A stretch of DNA of 64,000 nucleotides, from assembly GCF_051106095.1 (NCBI RefSeq), contig NC_135789.1, forward strand, positions 18,039,501-18,103,500, written 5' to 3'. This stretch comes from Pogona vitticeps (Eukaryota > Chordata > Lepidosauria > Squamata > Agamidae). Within the stretch, counting starts at the first letter, position 1. Each line of letters begins with the position of its first letter. Position numbers and translations under genes: made by a program. Shown piece after piece: positions 10,801 through 23,264 of this stretch. A model generated the notes under the pieces. That model was not told the DNA's origin. It saw nothing but the letters and a program-made list of their open reading frames with translations, and did not search any database.

Positions 10801-13800
10801 CCAAAGTTGGATTTTATTTTATTTTTGTTTTTTTGTGCTTGTTGACAAACCCCCACACCTTCCATGGCACAAGAGACTCGGACCGAGCCAAGTTGTGGAA
10901 TTGTGATGATGATGCAGAAACCCTGCTGAAAATGAGCATCTTGCTGGCAGGCTGTGGTTGTGTCTCACTTCCCAGTTGATAATACATTTTTTACCATCTT
11001 CGCTGTTTCCGACATTTGTTAATATTCCACAGCCAAACACCATTCCTTTGATTGAAATCTATATTCCTATCAGATTTTAATTTTCAAAAATCTCATGGCC
11101 TGTATTTTCTCTCCAGTGGCCTGAGAGAGTTCCAAAGGCCAGATTCACTGTAATCTGATAAACACGGTCCTCTCATTTCCCTATTCTAATCTAGCACTGC
11201 TTGAAATAAAAATGTATTTTGCCCCCTCTTTTTTTCTCCTTCCGTTGTTTCTTTGTGCCAGATTTTAAACTGTAACCTCACCTCTGCCTCCAGGTCAGGA
11301 ATCTTGTCCTACTGTTCTTTATAAAGCTTCACACCCACAGCAGGATCACAGTATTCAATACTTCAGACAATTTCTGCTCCATTTAACTGTTTCTCCCTAT
11401 TTTTACAGGACTTGGAAGAGCAGTGTTCAGATGCAGGTATTTCTCAATAATTTTTTTCTAGCTCTTTCTCCCTCCCTCTCTCTCTCTCCCTCTCTCTCTT
11501 TTTTTTAAAAGGATTTATCCTTACAAGACTATACAAATGTATAGCAGACAATCGACACCATTTCGAACTTGATAAAGGTGTGAACCACAACTGTATCTCT
11601 AGCTCTGAGAACTCATGCTAGTCGTTTAGTGAATGAACTTTCTAGGTTTGAAAGGTATTTATTTAATGTAGACGTGTAAATAGTTCAATTTAGATTTACA
11701 ATTGCAGTAGAAGAAATGTTAATCAAAAGTGTGCAGAAGACGTTCTACCTGTAGAACAGACCTTTAGGTTTATGTGTATATACATATATAGAGATAGATA
11801 AATATAGATAAATGATTGCATGATCAGTTAAGAGTAGCGATGTTAGTTGAAAGCATTAAGTGAGTTAGAAGATCACAGAAGAAGGAAGACAAGAGGTGCT
11901 TCGTGGAAATTACCTAAAACAATATTTCCTTTCTTGGACTTTCACACATCATCAGAAGACATTCCTCTTTTCATATTGGACTGCCCAGCTTTAAACAAAA
12001 AGAAAGAAATTCAGAGTTTGAAATGGAATTTTGTTTTCTTTGATTCATTCCGTTTTAAGTCTCTTGGAATTTGAGAAGAATAAGCCTCTTGGAAGACCTG
12101 TCAAGAACAAGCCAGAAGGTTTTCGTTAAACTGACAGAGTCGTATCTTTTTCTTCGTACAGTATGATCTTGCTTTAGTAAGCCATGTCTAGTTAGCTGTA
12201 GGCGTTTGAATGTGGTCTAGCCGAGGGTGTTCCAATCTCTGTGTAGATTTAGCCGTTCTCTCGGTGTTAGTGGGGCAGCCAAGCCCCTTCCGCATTTGTC
12301 TTTGCTGTGTTTCCCTGGTGATTAAACCTTGTGCCATTCTATTCCTGTTAAATCCATAGAAAATGAGAAAATACTCGACAATTTGGGTGACACTTGTAAA
12401 TCTGAGCCCCTTAAAGAGGAAGAGGAAGAAGAGGAAGACGCAGAAGAGCCCTCCGAAGTGGAGCAGGCGCAGGAAGCGACCAGCCAGTGGCCCGGCAAGC
12501 TGGCGGAAGAGGAAGAGGCGCTCGGCCCCGCTGCTCAGCCGGACGAAGAGCTGTTAGACTCGGAGAGCCGTGCGGGCCGGGCCGCGGCCAAGAAGGAGGA
12601 AGAGGAAGGCGAAAACTTAGGGGTAGCGAAAGGGAAGCCGAGCGAACAGAGAGTTGAGGAAGCCGAGCTGGACTCTGACTCTTTAGCAGTAGAGAGCAGG
12701 AGTGGTGGTGGAGGAGGAGGTGAGAGTAGCGGAGGCGCGCAAGCGGAGGAAGCCAGTAGTGAGGCAGCCGCAGAGACGGACGCAGGTCCCCAGGCGGCTA
12801 GCCCAGAAGCCGAGAAGATGGAAGCCAAGGCTAATGGTGAGGAAGAGTCCTCCGCCACTAGAGAGCCCTCTGCCCCAGAAGGGGGTGATCAGAACACGAG
12901 GTTTGTTGCTTCTCCGTTCTAGAACAGATGCTGTATTTTTAAAAAAGAGAGAGAAAAAATCTCTTAAGAGATGGGGTTGGTGCATTTCTTCTAATTGGCC
13001 TGCCAGATCCCTGAAACTCCTTACCGTGCCTAAAACGCATCTTGTAGGGTTTCTTTTTCCCCTTGTCAGTATAAAAAGACCCCAAACGTGGTTCCCTGCT
13101 CCCTTTTTTTGCAACCTTCCAAAGCAATATTAGAAAAGGTTGCATTTCTTAAACTTATGCATTTTGAGTTGTCTGCAAGATCTGTTTTGCCAGGGTGTCC
13201 CTAAACCCTTTGCTTATTTTGCTGAGATGCTTTTAATGTTGCCTTTAATACATAATGGTGTTGTACAAAACTAATTCTGGTAGGTACTGCTTTTTATTCC
13301 ATTTCACATATTCCAAAACCCTTTGACTCCTTTTTCCCTTTTGATTTTTCTCTTCTGTTATTTCCCTCCTTTTTCTCTCCTTAGTTCTGAGGAGGCCCAA
13401 GATGCAAAACTGGCTTCAAAAGAGGAGAAAGGTACGGGACCTCAAAATCCTACCTTCATCCATCTTCAGATTCTCGCTCGTGGCTTGATAGCGTCTTGGT
13501 CTCAGAATGTTCCAGCTACAGTGTTGCCTTGCATAGCGATTGCTTCGTATAGCGATGAAATCGCTTTGCGATGAAGATTTTGCGATCGCTTTGCAATGTT
13601 CCCTATTGGGGAATTTCGCTTTGCGATGATTGGTTCCCTGGGGAACCGATCGTGGCAAAGCAATGCTTTTTTAACAGCTGATCAGCGGAAGGAGGGGCAA
13701 AGGGCCTGGCCCTGATCCCCATGCGCACCCCTGGGGCGCCGAGCCAGAGAGTTATGGCGGGAGGCGCTGCAAAGGAGGAGGCGCCCGACTGGGATCAGGG

Positions 13801-16800
13801 CAGCAGCGGCTGGACGGGGGGGGCGTGCCAGAGACCCCCTCCTCGCCCTGGGAGAGCCCCGCCAAGGAGACTGGGCATCGTCCAGGGCTGGCTGGCTGGC
13901 AGTGGGTGGCGCGCCCCTTCCCACCCCGGGCGGCTGCCTGCCTCCAAGCCCTCCTCCTGCCGCTCGCCGTCCAATGCGGACAAACCCCGGAGGCCTTCCT
14001 TTCAGCGCCCGGGGAGTGCGGCCCACCGGGCGCCGAGGGCAAGAGGGGGGTGGAGGCAGAGGCCGGAGCCAAGCGCCTTGGGCAGCCAATGCCCTGTCTG
14101 CGGTGCCGGCCCTGGAAAGGCTCGCTGGGTTTTGGGAGCGCCGAGGAGAGCCGGAGGAGCTCGGCCGCCGGAGGGAGAGGCCCCGAGCAGTGTGTGTTTG
14201 CCCCGCGGCTGCCCAGGCGGTGGCCCGGACATGGCCCGCCGCTCTGGCCCGCCCGTCTGTGCCCTAGGACAGCACCACCAAGGAGACCGGCCATCGTCCA
14301 GGGCTGGCTGGTGGTGGAATTTCGCTTTGCCATGATCCGTTCCCTGCTTGGGGAACCGATCATGGCAAAGCAATGCTTTTTTAACAGCTGATCGGCAGTT
14401 TCAAAATGGCTGCCCGCTGTTTTCTGGGATGGATTCCTCGCTTAACAGGCTGCGAAAATGGCCGCGCTATGGAGGATCTTCGCTGAACAGTGAGTTTGAA
14501 GCCCCTAGGAACGCATTAATCGCATTTTAATGCGTTTCTATGGGCTTTTTTATTTTCGCATTGCAACATTTTCGTTTAGCAGCGATTTTGCTGGAACGAA
14601 TTAATGTCGCAATGCGAGGCACCACTATACAGTGCAGTTCTGCTTCAAATTAGGTCCATGTTTCACCAGCCAGTGTCTGTCATGGCCATGACACGTAGCG
14701 ACCTGACCTGTAATGTAGCTGCTTTGCTAGGCCGGCGGGTCCCTTCAGCGGTCTGTTTCAGGGGGGATTGTGGCTTCGGGATTAACAGCTTCCTGTTTCC
14801 AACCAGGTCACGGCGGCAGCAGCAGTTCCGGCCGGAACTTCTGGGTCAGCGGCCTTTCTTCCACCACCCGCGCGACAGACTTGAAGACCCTCTTCAGCAA
14901 ATATGGAAAAGTACGGCCATGTTGAATACTCTTTGAACTGCGTGGTAAAGAGACAGACGAAGGATATTTATTTGTCCACTTAAAGTTGAGGGGATAAAGA
15001 TGCTGTTTTCCCCAGCCATTAAGAGAGTTTTGGCCTGAACCTCACTGACCAGATGCCACAAATGGGTGGCTGACTTTCGCATGTTCCCCTGCTAATACAT
15101 AAGTAATCCTTCAAATACATAAGTAAATCTAATGAATAATTTTACCCAACTGTGTTAAATCCATATACTTCCTTCCCTTCTTCAGGTGGTTGGTGCCAAA
15201 GTAGTGACCAACGCTCGAAGTCCGGGTTCTCGGTGTTACGGTTTTGTAACGATGTCCACAGCTGAAGAAGCCACAAAATGCATTACCCACTGCCATAAAA
15301 CAGAGTTGCATGGCAAAATAATTTCTCTCGAAAGGGTAAGTAGAGAGCTTTTTGTGGGGGGAGGGGTATCCCCACCACGACTGAAGAATAAAGCAGCCCT
15401 CAACACTTTTTTTTTCTAATGAGAAATATAATTTCAGGCAAAAAATGAACCAGCTACAAAGAAACTTTTGGATAAAAAGGAGAGTGATGTGAAGAATGAA
15501 GGATCAGCCAGTGAAAGGTAAGATTTATCAAGCTCGTCCCCCTTCTTTCCCTATATATGTCTATAATTTTAATTGGAAACACATATATGCGTCCTTGCTA
15601 GCAACAATGTGTTCAGATGTGTCAGACTGATGAGTTCTACAGTTTGGCTCCCAGTTCAACTGCATTTGAAGTAAATCAGTTTCTGCTCCAGATTAACAAT
15701 TTGGACTTGAATCTGTCTTGCATGCTTGCTTACTTGCTTTCTTATTTTCTTTCTTCTTTTGTCAGGTCTACCAGTATTAAAAAGCACGAGAAGGGCGACC
15801 AAAAAGACGATGCTAAGAAAGCTGACGAAAAAGATGAAAAGGGGAAGGAGGAGTCGAGATCTGGATCGGCTTCAAAATCGGGTAATCTGCAGTGTTTCTC
15901 ACAGGTGTGGGGGGAGGGGAGAGAGTGTGATGCTTCTGTTGTGGGTGTCCCCTAATCCTGTGCCAGGTAGTTTAGTTCTCCTTCCTGCTTTTCTGCAGGG
16001 AGCAAAGGAACAGAAAGGACTGTGATCATGGATAAATCTAAAGGCGAGCCCGTTATCAGCGTAAAGACAACCAGTCGATCAAAAGAGAGAGTAAGTAGAC
16101 AGCCACCTTGCCCTTGAGGCATGCTGCTTTAATTATTTACTTCATAACTAAATGGATGCATTAAAATGTCCAGCCTCTGTGGAAGAAAAAGGGCAAGGGG
16201 TCAGGCGGGGAGGATGAAACTTGTAGTACAGCACATCTTGAAAACCAGTATTGTGCACGGCTGCCCTACTTGGTCTGCGGCAGTAGAAAAGGTTTCTTCT
16301 CTCTGGATTGGAAAGTCACCTTCCAAATCTTCGTCTGGAATTAATTTGTCTTAGAAGGAAGCCGTCAGTTTATGTCTCCTTGGCTAGTCCAGTAGAAGAG
16401 TGGCTTTATATACAAGTAGAACTAGGTCGGTCTGCTCACGTGACTCGGTGTGTGGCTGAGAGAAAACACCAGGAGGTTTGAGCATTTGAATGGAGGCACA
16501 GAAAATGCCCCAAAACAAAAATCTCTGTGAACAACCCAGTTAGGTTGTTCTGTACGCCAGCAGTTGATTATAAAATATGGATCAGGAGGAGCACATGGGG
16601 AGGTCCTGGGAGCCCCCAGAGGGTTTCACGGAGTCTTGTTGGGAGCCGTAGATAGAAAGCGCCGTCTAAATTTAGATTCGCTCAGACTGAACCCAGCATT
16701 GACTCTCAGCCCTGCAACCATAACGCCATGACCAAAAAAAGCACTGTTGACCATGGCATTCTATGTGGTTAATCTCTCTTTCTCTCTTTCTTTCTTTTTG

Positions 16801-19800
16801 GTGACTTTCGATGTTCAACCCAGAGCACTAAGAGCCAGGATCGCAAATCGGAGAGCCGAGAGAAGAGCAGAGAAAGGCAGGGGTCAGAGCCCTTCGGCAA
16901 ATCCCGAGGCAGGCATGAGGAGGAAGACCGACATCGGTAAGATCCGTATGGCAAAACAGCGGCCTGCTTGTTCCTTTGTGTGCCTCCTGGTCTTGCCGGG
17001 CAAGGCAAGCCTGGTGCTTCGCCAGTCAGGTCCCAGACCAGGGAAGGGGTGAGGGAGGAAGAGAAGGGCCCAGCAATTCTGAGATGACTGCAAAACTCAC
17101 CACCGTAGACAAATGGGGCCGGCCAATCCAAAGCCATGGTCCAAAGAGAGGCCAGAGCGGGAGAGCTCCCAACCAAAGGCAGTTTTATAGCTCCACCCAG
17201 TCAGGGCATGGCGGCTGGGGTGTCCGACAGGAAGGAGGAAAATGCACCAGCAGGGTTTGGCCCCCTGGGAGGATGAGCCCTTTCAGGAGTAGGAGGCCTG
17301 TTCACGAGGCGGCCTCCCCTGCATCCAGGCTCATGGCTTCTGCCTCTGAGGCTCCCAAAGGTGAGTGGGCAGCCCCACCCTTCGCAGACTTGGGCACCTC
17401 GTTCCTTCCAGGACCTGACTCCAAAGGGGGCCCCCGGAGAGTCTGGTTCGTTGGCCTCGTCCTCGCAGGAGAGCTCCTCTGCTGAGGTCGGGTTGTAATA
17501 ACGGAATGCCATTTCCCTTCCCGCACCCTCGGTTTGCTTTTGTTTTGTATTCCGAGGAGAAACTTGAGCATAAAAAGCACATGCAGTCCTAAAGCGCCCA
17601 CAAAACGGGGAACACAGGAACTCGTCATCCTGTGGGTGGGGGAAAAAAAACCGTGGGTGTTCTCATTGCACTTTGAAAGCCTAACACTTGGGAATTGGGT
17701 GACGCCGGGTAACCATAAAGCCTTGGGTAGTTGCAGGATAGCTCATGCCCTCTGGATCATTAGAGGCAAAATGCTGTTTGCTCCTGTGATGAATTACTTA
17801 AGGGCTGTCCTTGGTTTGTGTGGCATTTATTCTTTTAGCCACGTAAAACCATTTGTTGTGAAACAAGTGTATTTTTCAACCTCCTAAGGCAGCTATAAAG
17901 TGTTTTATTTCTCATTCCCTTACTGTATTGTGCCACTGATGATCTAATAGAGTAAATGAATAAATAAGTAAGTGACAAAGCAGATTTGGGTGACTGGATG
18001 AAACAGCAGGCTTTAAGAGGTTACTGTGGCATGAAACCACCCGTTGTGTAAGCTGTCAACAGAGGGGCAGAGCAGGCCACAGCCTTGCCCACTTGGCCAG
18101 AGAGGAGGCCCAACGTGCCTGCCGCAGGGAACCAAGCTTGTTTCTTCTCTGCCGATGCAGCCGCTACCGCTGGGAAAAGCAGAAGCTCTTGGAAGCCATC
18201 AAAGAGCAAGAGGAAAGGGAGCGGCTGGAGATTGCCCGGGAGAAGCTGCAGTTCGAACGGACCCGGCTGGAGCGGGAGCGCCTGGAGCGGGAGCGCCTGG
18301 AGCGGGAACGCATGCGCATTGAGCACGAGAGGTGGCGGGAGCAGGAGCGCATCCAGAGCGAGAGGGAGGAGCTGCGGCGCCAGCACGAGCAACTGCGCTA
18401 CGAGCAGGCGCGCCGCTCCACCCTGCGGCGGCCCTACGACATGGATGGGAGGTGAGCTCGATGTGGCTGCTGCCGACTCGCGAGTGGCTTTGGGTAGAAG
18501 ACGTTTTCCCCACGCTTTGTGCAGGTGGTCGAGGTTCTGTCCCCGGCGGTCTCCTCGCTAGCCAGCCGTTGCCAGTTCCCTCTGCTCTGAGCTAGAGCAA
18601 TAGGAAGTCTGATCTGAAGAAAAGCCGGCCTATGTTGCCAGCAGGGCATGAGTTTCTCTCATCTCTGGGGTAAGATGTGTATTAAGAACCCGCCCAGGTT
18701 CTCTAGAATGGATAAACAGAGGCATCTTCAATGTGTGCAAAGCAGCCCCAGATACTCTGGAAATAAGTCTGAGGCTTTACTCAACTACAGTCCCTCCAGA
18801 TACATATTCCTGTGTTCAGGAAACCGGTCTCCCTCTTTTCTCTCAAGCTGTTGCTTTGCCAAAGGAGGAGTGTTCCAGTAGATTGCAACTTTATGTTGTA
18901 TAGGCTTTTGGAGTCACAGGAAGGAAGCTTAAGGCTTTTGGAATGGGAAATGACGCATGCCCTCATGTGAGAGTTTTCTCCCTTTTTTGCTTCTCTGTTA
19001 TTTCTTTGGCAAGGCCTCTTGCAGGCTGTTGCGTTTCTTTCCTCTCTTCACCCATCACCTTGGTTTGGCAGCTGAGGGATAACACCGCAGGGAGAGAAGG
19101 GGACCTCTTGTGTCCTGATTCGTTCTGTGTCCTTTTCCTTCCAGGAGAGATGATCCCTACTGGCTAGAAGCAAAGCGGATGGCGATGGACGACCGTCACC
19201 GCTCCGATTTCAGCCGCCAGGATCGGTTCCGTAGCTTTGACCACAGGGATCGGGGCCGCTTCCATGACCACAATCTGGACAGGTTAGGCCAACAGTCTCT
19301 CTGTGTTTGCCTCCCAGCTGATTCTAGCCATTCGCTTTACCCTTTGCTTGGGTGTACCAGGGAAACGATGCAAGGGGCCTCACCTTCAGCTTATTGTTAT
19401 TTTCAGGAGAGAAAGTTCACGCAGCATGATGGCGGACAGAGACACACAGGTGAGCTGCTTTCAGGGGCCAGTTACAAAACTAAAGAGCGTTTAGTTTTGT
19501 AAATAAAGACGGCCGAGTCTGCTTCAAGAATCCCTGCCAGGCAGTGGATCTGGCGTTGAGTCTGCTTAACAGCCCAGTGCATGCCTTTTCTGCAGCACTA
19601 TACAGACTATCGGCACCGGGGACCAGATCGTGACTCGCGGGACAGCTGGAGCAGCTACAGTTCTGACAGGCGCATGAACGAGGGGCGGGGAATCCCTCCA
19701 CAGTCCCGGTGAGTCCTCGGAGATGGAGGGAGAGAGCCCCACCGATCAGCGCTGAGATCTGGAAACCACTCACATGAAAGAGAAAAAGTGTTGTGTTTCC

Positions 19801-21096
19801 CAGTACTCGGAAAGAACAGGAGTAGCCGGGGGGGGGGGGAAGGGGGCAGAAATGTCACCAGTATTTTCAACCCAGCTTCCTTAAACCACCATATTTATTT
19901 GTACTGGATGTGGAGAAATATGGCCCTGGGCAGTACGCTGCCCTCGCGCTCCATCTTTGCAGGTCCTGGCCAGATTAGTTCAATACCATCCCCACCCTGG
20001 CCAGATCCATCCGTTTCTGCTCCTGGGACCCCCTGAAGCCCCTCTGGATGCGTGCAGACAGATAAAGACTTTCTCTGGAATATTTTCTCCTTTCTTCCCA
20101 GAGATGGCCGTGACTGGGGGGATCACTCTCGGAAATACGATCCAGATCGTTCCTGGCAGAGCAATGACGATGGGGGAACCATGGGACGGGATCACGACCG
20201 GTGGCGAGGTGACGTTTTCCAGCTGAACCCTTTCCCTTTATGGTGGCTTTTAAAAAGCTGGGTGCCCTGGCTGAGCGACGCAAGGCCTTGGGCTCGGGGG
20301 GGGGGGGGGAAGCTCCTAGACGAGGACAGGAATGGTGCTCAGCCGGCCCCTGCAGAATCCAACCCAGGACTTTGGGATTTTCAGAGCAGTCCAAGCTTGT
20401 GTGGCGTGAGTGTATCCTAAAGGGTTTTGTGTGTGTGTGTGTGTTCTTTCTAGGTGGGAGCCGAGGAAGGCGCGGCCACATGATGCGAGGGGGCATGTCT
20501 GGGTAAGCAGCTTTCTGTACTCCGAATCACAGCAACCTCTTTTCCTTTTGTCTTTCATAAGTCACCGTTTCTTAAGTTCCTCTGGCGCCTCCTTTCTTCT
20601 AACGCCAGGAAGCCCTTTCCGAAATTATACTCTCTTGCAAACTACCGGGCAATGGCGTAGAAGTTGCAGTAACTTTTGTAATTTAATTTTTGTCTCTAGC
20701 ATAGCATTGTTGCCCCTTTATCCCAGGCAAGAAAGAGGCTGGGTCACCTGATCTTCCGAATAAGGTCAAAACAGCCTCCACTCTGATTTTGACTGAAGGG
20801 GGGGGGACCTATTTTTGTCCAGTTATACTATTCCTGAACAGTGTTTTTTAATTATTTTGGCCAACCTTTGGCGGCGAGTTCTCTGCCATTCTAAAGCGTT
20901 CTGGATCAGTGATCGAGAGTCCCAAATGTGACAGGGCCACAAACCCTTTTCTCTTTTGGGATTTCTTTCTAGCCGGGGAGGGTTCGTGTCGGGCGGCCCG
21001 CAAGCCTCGCATGGAGGGGAGACCCGAGGAGAAGACTTTGCAGGACAAGACAGGGGGAGCCGGCCGAGCGATCCTCGATTCAACCGTCACTACTGA
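1835..21096 (+). CDS. SAFB: Scaffold attachment factor B (21 coding exons, 952 aa)
   Basis: SAFB is a nuclear matrix protein that binds S/MAR DNA and RNA, couples transcription to splicing and acts as a corepressor. Coding exons: 1835-2143, 6641-6728, 7667-7731, 7843-8040, 8335-8397, 11409-11436, 12360-12900, 13385-13431, 14807-14910, 15186-15335, 15438-15517, 15766-15881, 15999-16090, 16824-16936, 18161-18451, 19145-19282, 19407-19449, 19596-19708, 20102-20208, 20454-20502, 20973-21096. All junctions are GT-AG and phases agree, giving 2859 nt. The SAP domain is at residues 69-103. The conserved [18 protein letters not shown] block is in exon 4. Exon 7 is a long Glu-rich exon. One RRM spans exons 9-10 (about residues 455-530; [20 protein letters not shown] and RCYGFVTM-type cores). 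A Glu/Arg coiled region lies at 665-762, and a Gly/Arg-rich tail ends RFNRHY. Length is near human SAFB (915) and SAFB2 (953). The ATG at 1835 follows an upstream TTG and is the only sensible start. Confidence 0.95.
3026..3081. repeat. 56-nt near-perfect hairpin
   Basis: The left arm TGCTCTCTTTCGGGATGGAGAT pairs with the right arm ATCTCCATCCCTAGAAAGAGAGCA around a loop of about 10 nt, with one small internal mismatch. It lies in SAFB intron 1, in GATA-rich DNA. It could be a remnant of a palindromic transposon or simply a local inverted repeat. Confidence 0.65.
3845..4150. repeat. Degenerate minisatellite, unit about 30-45 bp
   Basis: A core like CACCCAGGTAAAGAAATGCTCACCA recurs with substitutions about eight times (for example around 3872, 3928, 3950, 4035, 4055, 4090 and 4125). 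Unit spacing varies, so the array is old. Confidence 0.55.
4543..6489 (+). mobile_element. Tc1-like DNA transposon, degraded, with TA duplications
   Basis: The terminal inverted repeats match: the left end starts CAGTTGATATAAAAAGTTTACACACCCCTG and the right end, read in reverse, starts CACAGCGGATATAGAAAGTTTACACACCCG. TA dinucleotides flank both ends (4541-4542 and 6490-6491). The N-terminal transposase part (helix-turn-helix, containing [20 protein letters not shown] and [10 protein letters not shown]) is at about 4902-5210. Catalytic-domain parts follow at about 5710-5880 ([13 protein letters not shown], where the D of DET is a catalytic residue) and about 5970-6240 ([20 protein letters not shown], carrying the DPN-E region). 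These parts lie in different frames with stops between them and the middle is missing, so it is non-autonomous today. A solo LTR is inserted in the missing middle. It lies in SAFB intron 1 in the sense direction. Confidence 0.9.
5326..5684 (+). mobile_element. Solo LTR nested in the Tc1-like element (fossil)
   Basis: This block is homologous to the LTR at 828-1174. It interrupts the transposase region between ACACATG on the left and CATCTGAAG on the right. It therefore inserted after the Tc1-like element. It has AATAAA signals and the same U5-like ACACCGAGC end. No internal viral genes are present. Ends are approximate. Confidence 0.6.
6729..11408 (+). other. SAFB introns 2-5 (non-coding stretches)
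   Basis: Intron 2 (6729-7666) is unremarkable AT-rich sequence. Intron 5 (8398-11408) holds a C-run at 9114-9133, a LINE-tail-like GTGGGGCGGTATATAAGG stretch at about 9380, a palindromic MITE at 10195-10471 and otherwise unrecognised sequence. No additional exon is supported. Confidence 0.55.
10195..10471. mobile_element. Palindromic Tc1/mariner-type MITE, copy A
   Basis: The ends are CCCTGTTTCCCCAAAAGTAAGAC and its inverted match GTCTTGTTTTCGGGGAAACAGGG, flanked by TA on both sides (10193-10194, 10472-10473). The interior has several AAATAAGCCCTA motifs. A second copy is at 59093-59379. There is no coding capacity. Confidence 0.8.
11437..12359 (+). other. SAFB intron 6 (no gene)
   Basis: A CT-rich microsatellite (about 11463-11500) is followed by AT-rich sequence with no recognisable element. 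Confidence 0.5.
13519..14627. mobile_element. Composite Tc1/mariner (pogo-like) element with GC-rich insert
   Basis: The ends are inverted copies: the left begins CAGTGTTGCCTTGCATAGCGA and the right, in reverse, begins TAGTGGTGCCTCGCATTGCGA, with TA on either side. Inside, a block of about 80 bp (AATTTCGCTTTGCGATGATT through CAGCTGATCAGC at about 13612-13690) recurs at about 14318-14395. Between the two copies lie roughly 620 bp of very GC-rich sequence unlike the AT-rich ends. That insert has a further imperfect internal repeat (CATCGTCCAGGGCTGGCTGG near 13877 and 14292). Long open frames here are by-products of GC content. It sits in SAFB intron 8. Confidence 0.72.
16937..18160 (+). other. 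SAFB intron 14 (unrecognised GC-rich middle)
   Basis: At 17090-17510 there is a GC-richer block with open frames on both strands, and a TATAAAA motif on the minus strand near 17190. I could not assign it to a family. It may be an old repeat fragment. The 3' third is plain AT-rich intron. Confidence 0.4.
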
Positions 21097-21445
21097 ATGT
21101 TTTATTGTGTTCTCTTTCCTTTCCCTTTTTTAAAAACTGTACAAATGGTGAGACGAGAAGAAAAGCAAAACACGCAAACCCCCCTACACACACACACACA
21201 CTACTGCTCTGTGTATCACTGACTGTGACTTCTAAGTTAACCTTCATTGTTTTACTTCGTAGCCCAACATGTGAAGCCATCTGGGGTTTTTTTGTAACGT
21301 GTTCCTGTCTGTGATGTTTCTCTCCACCCCGACTCCCAACTCCATGTGCATTCTCCCCACCTCACCCTCCACCAACTTAAAAATAAAAGCGTATTTCTTT
21401 TATGAGGCATTCCATTTTCTATAAATAAACAGTTTACAACTACCT
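21097..21445 (+). promoter_or_regulatory. SAFB: SAFB 3' UTR with two polyadenylation signals
   Basis: After the TGA at 21094-21096 there is a short, T- and CA-rich 3' UTR. AATAAA hexamers lie at 21382-21387 and 21424-21429. The 3' end position is inferred. Confidence 0.65.
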
Positions 21446-22429
21446 GGCTTTCATTTTCAAATTGTACGCGCGGAAGTGTCGCAGTATTGGCCGAAGGGAA
21501 AAAAAAACATGTTGAAACAAGGTGTTCATCCGCTCACTCTGAAATTGGTTTGGGTAAGAGTGGCATTTATTTATTTGATTTATATCTCGCCCATCTGGTC
21601 TGGTCGACCACTCTGGGCACCTTCCAATAAGCATATATACAGTAAAAGCACCTGCAATAATAAACCCAGAATAAAGAATGGTAGAAAGAACTGAGCAAGT
21701 GTATTAAAAGAAATGGGTGGGGGGAATGGCAAGAAATTGTACCGTGGGATAAGAAGAGACGAGACTTGTTAAATTGGCCTCAGAGGTCCTGTTGAAGCTC
21801 GCAGTCCTATCAGGAGCGCAGCACCTCATGTTCCTGTCATCCAGTGGAACCAACCCTATATCCTCCCCAAATTTTGTCCCGTCTCTTTAGGGCTGGTCCC
21901 AGGTGGCAACCAGGACTACAAGTCCCATCATTCTATACCTTCTAGGCAAAAATAATTCCTTTTGCCTTCCTATGATAAAATGATCCCTGCAAGTGTCAAC
22001 CTTGTGAGAAACAGATGATCAGTCACTCTGTGCTTTAATTCACTTTCTAAGCTTAACTTTGAAAATCTGCACTTTTCTTTTGAGGTGGAATTGCATAGTT
22101 TTTACATTGTATGGTTCAGAGTTGAAACAGCCCATCAGGGGAGCTCAGCATTGTGTTGAAAGAAAACAGATTTGACCTCTGCTCCTCCTTGTCACCTGCG
22201 ATGATCCTCCCCATCTACAGTTCCTCAGCACCCGGGGGTTTGGGGTTTCCGGAATCACGCAGGCCTTCTCATTTTAGAGCCCATTTGATCTGATTTGGGT
22301 ACTCGGGTGTAGTAAGAGGATGCACCAATTCCAGCAAGTGTCTTTAAGTTGCACATAGTAGGGCCCGCGGGAACAATTTGTCCATAACTGGGCCGGTTTA
22401 GTCCTGAGAAAATATGATTAAGGGGAGAT

Positions 22430-22930
22430 AGGGTAAGGTTTTTCAAAGGCCTGAAAGGTAGTCTTATAGAGGGGGAGCAGGATCTGTCCTCTCATCCCAG
22501 ACAATACAGGACATGTCAGAATTGCCAGAATTTACAGGAAGCAAGATTTAGGCTGAATCTCAAAAAAAATTATTATTAGAGCAGTACGAAAATGGAAAAG
22601 TCGCCAGGATAACATTCTTCAAAGACTTGGAAGATAGGCATACAAAGGAGGGGCAGGATCTGTCCTCGATCATCCCAGAGTGCAGGACTCGTAATAATGG
22701 GCTGAAGTGAGAGGAAGCCAGATTTTGGCTGAATCTCGGGAAAAACTTCAAACTGCTGGAGTAGTATGACAAGGGGACCCATGATCTCAGAAGGTGGTGA
22801 GCGCTCCTCCAATGATAGAGGCCTTCAAGAGGAAATGGGACCACTGTCTTGTCTGATGTGCTTCGATTTGGGTTCCTGCCTTGAGCAGGGGGTTGGACTG
22901 GATGGCCTCCAAGGCCCCTTCAAAGAAGCC
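22430..22930 (+). mobile_element. CR1-type LINE 3' end, partly duplicated
   Basis: The segment shows the conserved CR1 tail order: GGATCTGTCCTC.CATCCCAGA, GGCTGAATCTCGGGAAAAACTTC, AGAAGGTGGTGAGCGCTCCTCC, GAGGCCTTCAAGAG and finally GGGGGTTGGACTGGATGGCC. A shorter copy (about 22430-22590) precedes the longer one. The reverse transcriptase region is absent. Confidence 0.75.
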
Positions 22931-23264
22931 ACGGCATTTTAGTTTGCAAGAACTGAGTAAGGTTGGGAATGATGGAATGTTTTAAGAGTCCCTAACCGGT
23001 TAGGGTTGCCCCAAGTTGAAAGCATTTGGGCAGAGCCCTCACTCCTGTCCTGTCCTGTCCTGCACCCGCAGGCGTGATAGTCTGCCTGAAGGCAGGAGGA
23101 GGAAGAGAATGTGGTGCCCCCCCCTAGAAAATAGAAAAGCAAGTCCATACCCTCAACAAGGAAAAGGAAAGGGAATAACCAGAATTTTCCTGACCTTCAT
23201 TCATAGATTCAGCTTGAGATTTTGGTGACCTTGCTTCGTTCCTATCTTGAGTTTTGTCATGCCC

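Noticed and set aside
13682-14391. Several overlapping open frames of 120-204 codons
   Set aside because: All six frames are open to a similar extent because of GC-rich sequence inside a transposon. There are no domain matches and no splice context.
17090-17512. Possible coding segment or LTR fragment in SAFB intron 14
   Set aside because: A TATAAAA motif and open frames on both strands are not enough. No second copy in the window and no recognisable protein.
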